Below, piece after piece: positions 5,316 to 6,876 of a stretch of 6,876 nt of DNA. Source of the DNA: Calditrichota bacterium. Its GTDB lineage: Bacteria > Zhuqueibacterota > Zhuqueibacteria > Zhuqueibacterales > Geothermadaptataceae. How positions within the stretch are numbered: the first letter of the stretch is position 1; the number at the start of each line of letters is the position of its first letter. The notes under the pieces are model-generated. The model searched no databases. It was given only the letters and a program-made list of their open reading frames with translations, and had not been told where the DNA came from. The position numbers and the translations under genes are program-made. Location of the stretch: assembly GCA_008501545.1 (NCBI GenBank), contig QQUM01000717.1:1-6876 (forward strand). Direction: 5' to 3'.

Positions 5316-5588
5316 ATGGAACACGGATTTGATGGATTGAACGGATTTTCTTTCAAGTGATTTTCACAAATTCTGTTTTATAGATTATTTTCGAGAAGTC
5401 ATGCCGGTTTCGATGCTTTTTATCGAATACCGGCATCTTTTAATTCACGGTAGGCACGAAAAGATTCCGGTACGCCGAAAACAGGCGACCGAAATGACTA
5501 CAAATACTAAACATTTCATTTACAAATCAGCATAGAAAATCCGCTGCAATCCGTCAAATCCGTCAAATCCGTTCCACCCGTGTTCCAT
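5316..5588. repeat. 273-bp inverted-repeat element between kinase and regulator genes
   Basis: The ends are ATGGAACACGG (5316-5326) and its exact complement CCGTGTTCCAT (5578-5588). The arms continue inward as 9-bp periodic units built on GGATT: three on the left (5325-5350) and four on the right on the other strand (about 5538-5574, AATCCGTCA type). Both arms finish with CGGATTTTC or its complement. The arms are thus the same sequence with different unit numbers. The interior holds a 14-bp hairpin (5401-5436) and a smaller one (5468-5491, eight pairs with one bulge, loop GAAAACA). No coding potential is visible. It resembles a MITE-like or structured intergenic repeat and sits inside the two-component operon. 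Confidence 0.75.
5401..5436. other. Strong hairpin within the inter-operon element
   Basis: ATGCCGGTTTCGAT (5401-5414) pairs with ATCGAATACCGGCAT (5422-5436) over 14 pairs with one bulged T at 5428 and a seven-base T-rich loop. On the plus strand it is followed by CTTTTA, a weak terminator-like tail. On the minus strand, the sense of the operon, no T run follows, so it should not act as a simple intrinsic terminator there. It may instead stabilise or process the kinase-regulator transcript. Confidence 0.55.
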
Positions 5589-5609
5589 TTATTTCTCGTT
5601 TAACACCAT

Positions 5610-5622
5610 GTGCCTGGCACTT
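5610..5622. repeat. GTGCC-T-GGCAC palindrome just after the kinase gene
   Basis: An 11-bp perfect dyad GTGCCTGGCAC (5610-5620), 19 bases beyond the kinase stop codon. Its 13-base minus-strand form AAGTGCCAGGCAC differs at one position from AAGAGCCAGGCAC at 850-862, the left arm of the terminator. The one-base centre precludes a hairpin of the dyad itself, so a protein-binding site or dispersed repeat is more likely. Confidence 0.4.
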
Positions 5623-5638
5623 TATAAATCTCATTTTC

Positions 5639-6876
5639 TCATTTAACAGACACAACCGGAAAGTGCAAGACCACTGTAGTGCCACGCCGGTATTCACTCT
5701 GCACATCGATAGTGCCGCCGTGGGCTTCGACCATCAATTTGACGTAGCTCAAACCCAGACCAAAGCCTTTGACGTTGTGCACATTGCCCGTCGGCACGCG
5801 GTAATACATATCGAAAATGCGCTTGCGGTCCTCTGGTTTTATGCCCAGGCCGTTGTCGCGAATCGTGATGGTGATGCCGTGATCATCGTTACTTGTTTTC
5901 ACTGTTATGTCAGGATTCAACGGCGTGTATTTGTTGGCATTATCCACCAGGTTGTTAATTATGCCGGTGATGTGCATGGGATCAGCCTGTATCCTTGCAT
6001 TCTCTGCCGCCAGATCGCAGCGCAATCGCCCGTCTTTCTTATCGACTTGCAAAGTCGCGTTGTTGGTTACCGAGGTGATCACGTCGTGCACATCAACAAG
6101 TTTCAGGTTCAATTCGAACTCGCCACGCTCCAGTGCCGCCATTTGCAGAATGGTTTCCACCTGCCACCGCATGCGGGCATTTTCTTCGGTGATGATTTTG
6201 TTGTAGCGCTGAAAGCGCTTCTCATCATCGCGCACACCGGAATTGCTCGACAGCGCTTCGGCTGCCAGGGAAATCGTTGAGATCGGCGTTTTAAACTCGT
6301 GCGTCATGTTGTTGATAAAATTGGTCAACGAATGAGCGAATTGCTGCTGCCGGAAAATGGTTCTGACGGTGTAGACAAATCCGATGAAAATAATCGCCAG
6401 GAGGAAAAGCGTCGTGACAAGCAGCATGCTGATTTTTTTCAAAATAAAAACGTCCTGGCGTGGAAAAAAGAGTTTGAGCAGCTCCGCATTGTGCGCAAGC
6501 GTTAATGGAAACAGCGGCATCGAAAAAGTACTTTTTTGCAACTGCTGTGAAAAATCGCCAGCCGGTGGCGTATTCTGCATAAGCAGCGAATCTTGTGGCT
6601 GTGAGAAAACACCCCAGGCCGAGGGTAAATCGAGACCATTTTCAGCCAGGGTGCCGCGAATGATGGAATCGAGCACGGCTGGTTTGATGCGCTTGTCGAT
6701 GGGCAGGCGATTGGCCTGCTCAAGATCGGCGATGACGCGGTTGACCAGCAGGCGCAGACCGGATTTGACGCCGTTCGAACTGTCGACACGCACCATCACT
6801 TTGTCGATTGTTTTGTGAACGGATTCGCTGTCTGTAAGCTTCCTGAATTCTGCGTCATCCAGCTGCCCGGCGATTG
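5639..6876 (-). CDS. Membrane sensor histidine kinase, 5' end outside the window
   Basis: This is an inner-membrane sensor kinase that autophosphorylates and passes the phosphate to the regulator encoded downstream. The frame is open to the right edge; 411 residues are visible. An extracytoplasmic region of about 145 residues, with no domain recognised by name, is followed by a transmembrane segment ISMLLVTTLFLLAIIFIGFV. Then come the H-box FINNMTHEFKTPIS (His codon at 6299-6301), the N-box NNLVDNANKY, G1 DNGLGI, F-box IFDMYYR and G2 GFGLGL, so the catalytic core is complete. The N-terminal transmembrane helix is missing with the start. The sensor ends in LFPLTLAHNAELLKLFFP, and that layout with the NFINNMTHEFKTPI box is typical of Bacteroidota-type kinases. 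A GTG/ATG pair at 6794-6799 is internal and not the true start. The signal sensed is unknown. Confidence 0.95.
   Translation of the reverse strand, partial: IAGQLDDAEFRKLTDSESVHKTIDKVMVRVDSSNGVKSGLRLLVNRVIADLEQANRLPIDKRIKPAVLDSIIRGTLAENGLDLPSAWGVFSQPQDSLLMQNTPPAGDFSQQLQKSTFSMPLFPLTLAHNAELLKLFFPRQDVFILKKISMLLVTTLFLLAIIFIGFVYTVRTIFRQQQFAHSLTNFINNMTHEFKTPISTISLAAEALSSNSGVRDDEKRFQRYNKIITEENARMRWQVETILQMAALERGEFELNLKLVDVHDVITSVTNNATLQVDKKDGRLRCDLAAENARIQADPMHITGIINNLVDNANKYTPLNPDITVKTSNDDHGITITIRDNGLGIKPEDRKRIFDMYYRVPTGNVHNVKGFGLGLSYVKLMVEAHGGTIDVQSEYRRGTTVVLHFPVVSVK

Noticed and set aside
5548..5574. CRISPR repeats in the AATCCGTCA array
   Set aside because: The units are 9 bp, contiguous and without spacers; this is a simple tandem array within an inverted-repeat arm.
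5663..6280. Long plus-strand frames opposite the kinase gene (also 4560-5126 opposite the regulator)
   Set aside because: They are antisense shadows of strongly conserved two-component genes and show no protein-family features.

Overview
The window reads like a chromosomal segment of an uncultured bacterium of the FCB group (Bacteroidota, Ignavibacteriota or Calditrichota-like). The main clues are the two-component pair at the right, whose kinase has the NFINNMTHEFKTPI H-box and whose regulator has the GRSMDVFISRLRKYL wing region, both typical of that group, and a Bacteroidota-style cupin protein. This placement is inference from protein style; no rRNA or other marker gene is present.

Layout. 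Bases 2-736 (+) hold the C-terminal part of a sigma-54-dependent activator, followed by a possible 35-residue membrane peptide (738-845) and a strong intrinsic terminator (850-898). An arsenite S-adenosylmethionine methyltransferase gene, arsM, follows at 963-1754 (+). Downstream lies a repeat-rich junction: four degenerate 7-bp tandem units (1764-1791), then a 120-bp inverted-repeat element (1791-1910) whose core folds into a tRNA-like cloverleaf. It abuts a frameshifted remnant of what looks like an alpha-L-arabinofuranosidase (1916-2127, minus).

The middle (2187-4223) carries three unrelated single genes, all on the minus strand: a small VOC/glyoxalase-fold protein, a secreted or membrane-anchored cupin, and a RibD-C/dihydrofolate-reductase-like protein. 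They are separated by long AT-rich spacers and differ in base composition. The octamer GTTATGTG/CACATAAC recurs at three of their boundaries, which gives a cassette-like look; no integrase or convincing attC site is present.

The right third (4605-6876, minus) is a two-component system: a membrane sensor kinase (5' end beyond the window) followed by its OmpR-family regulator. The two genes are separated by 341 bp that contain a 273-bp inverted-repeat element with 9-bp periodic arms and internal hairpins.

How the parts relate. The kinase and regulator almost certainly form one signalling pair. The sigma-54 activator and arsM are neighbours, but a terminator separates them and no sigma-54 promoter was found for arsM, so no regulatory link is claimed. 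The most unusual content is non-coding: two structured, mobile-looking repeat elements, one of them inside a two-component operon, and a gene remnant next to the other.
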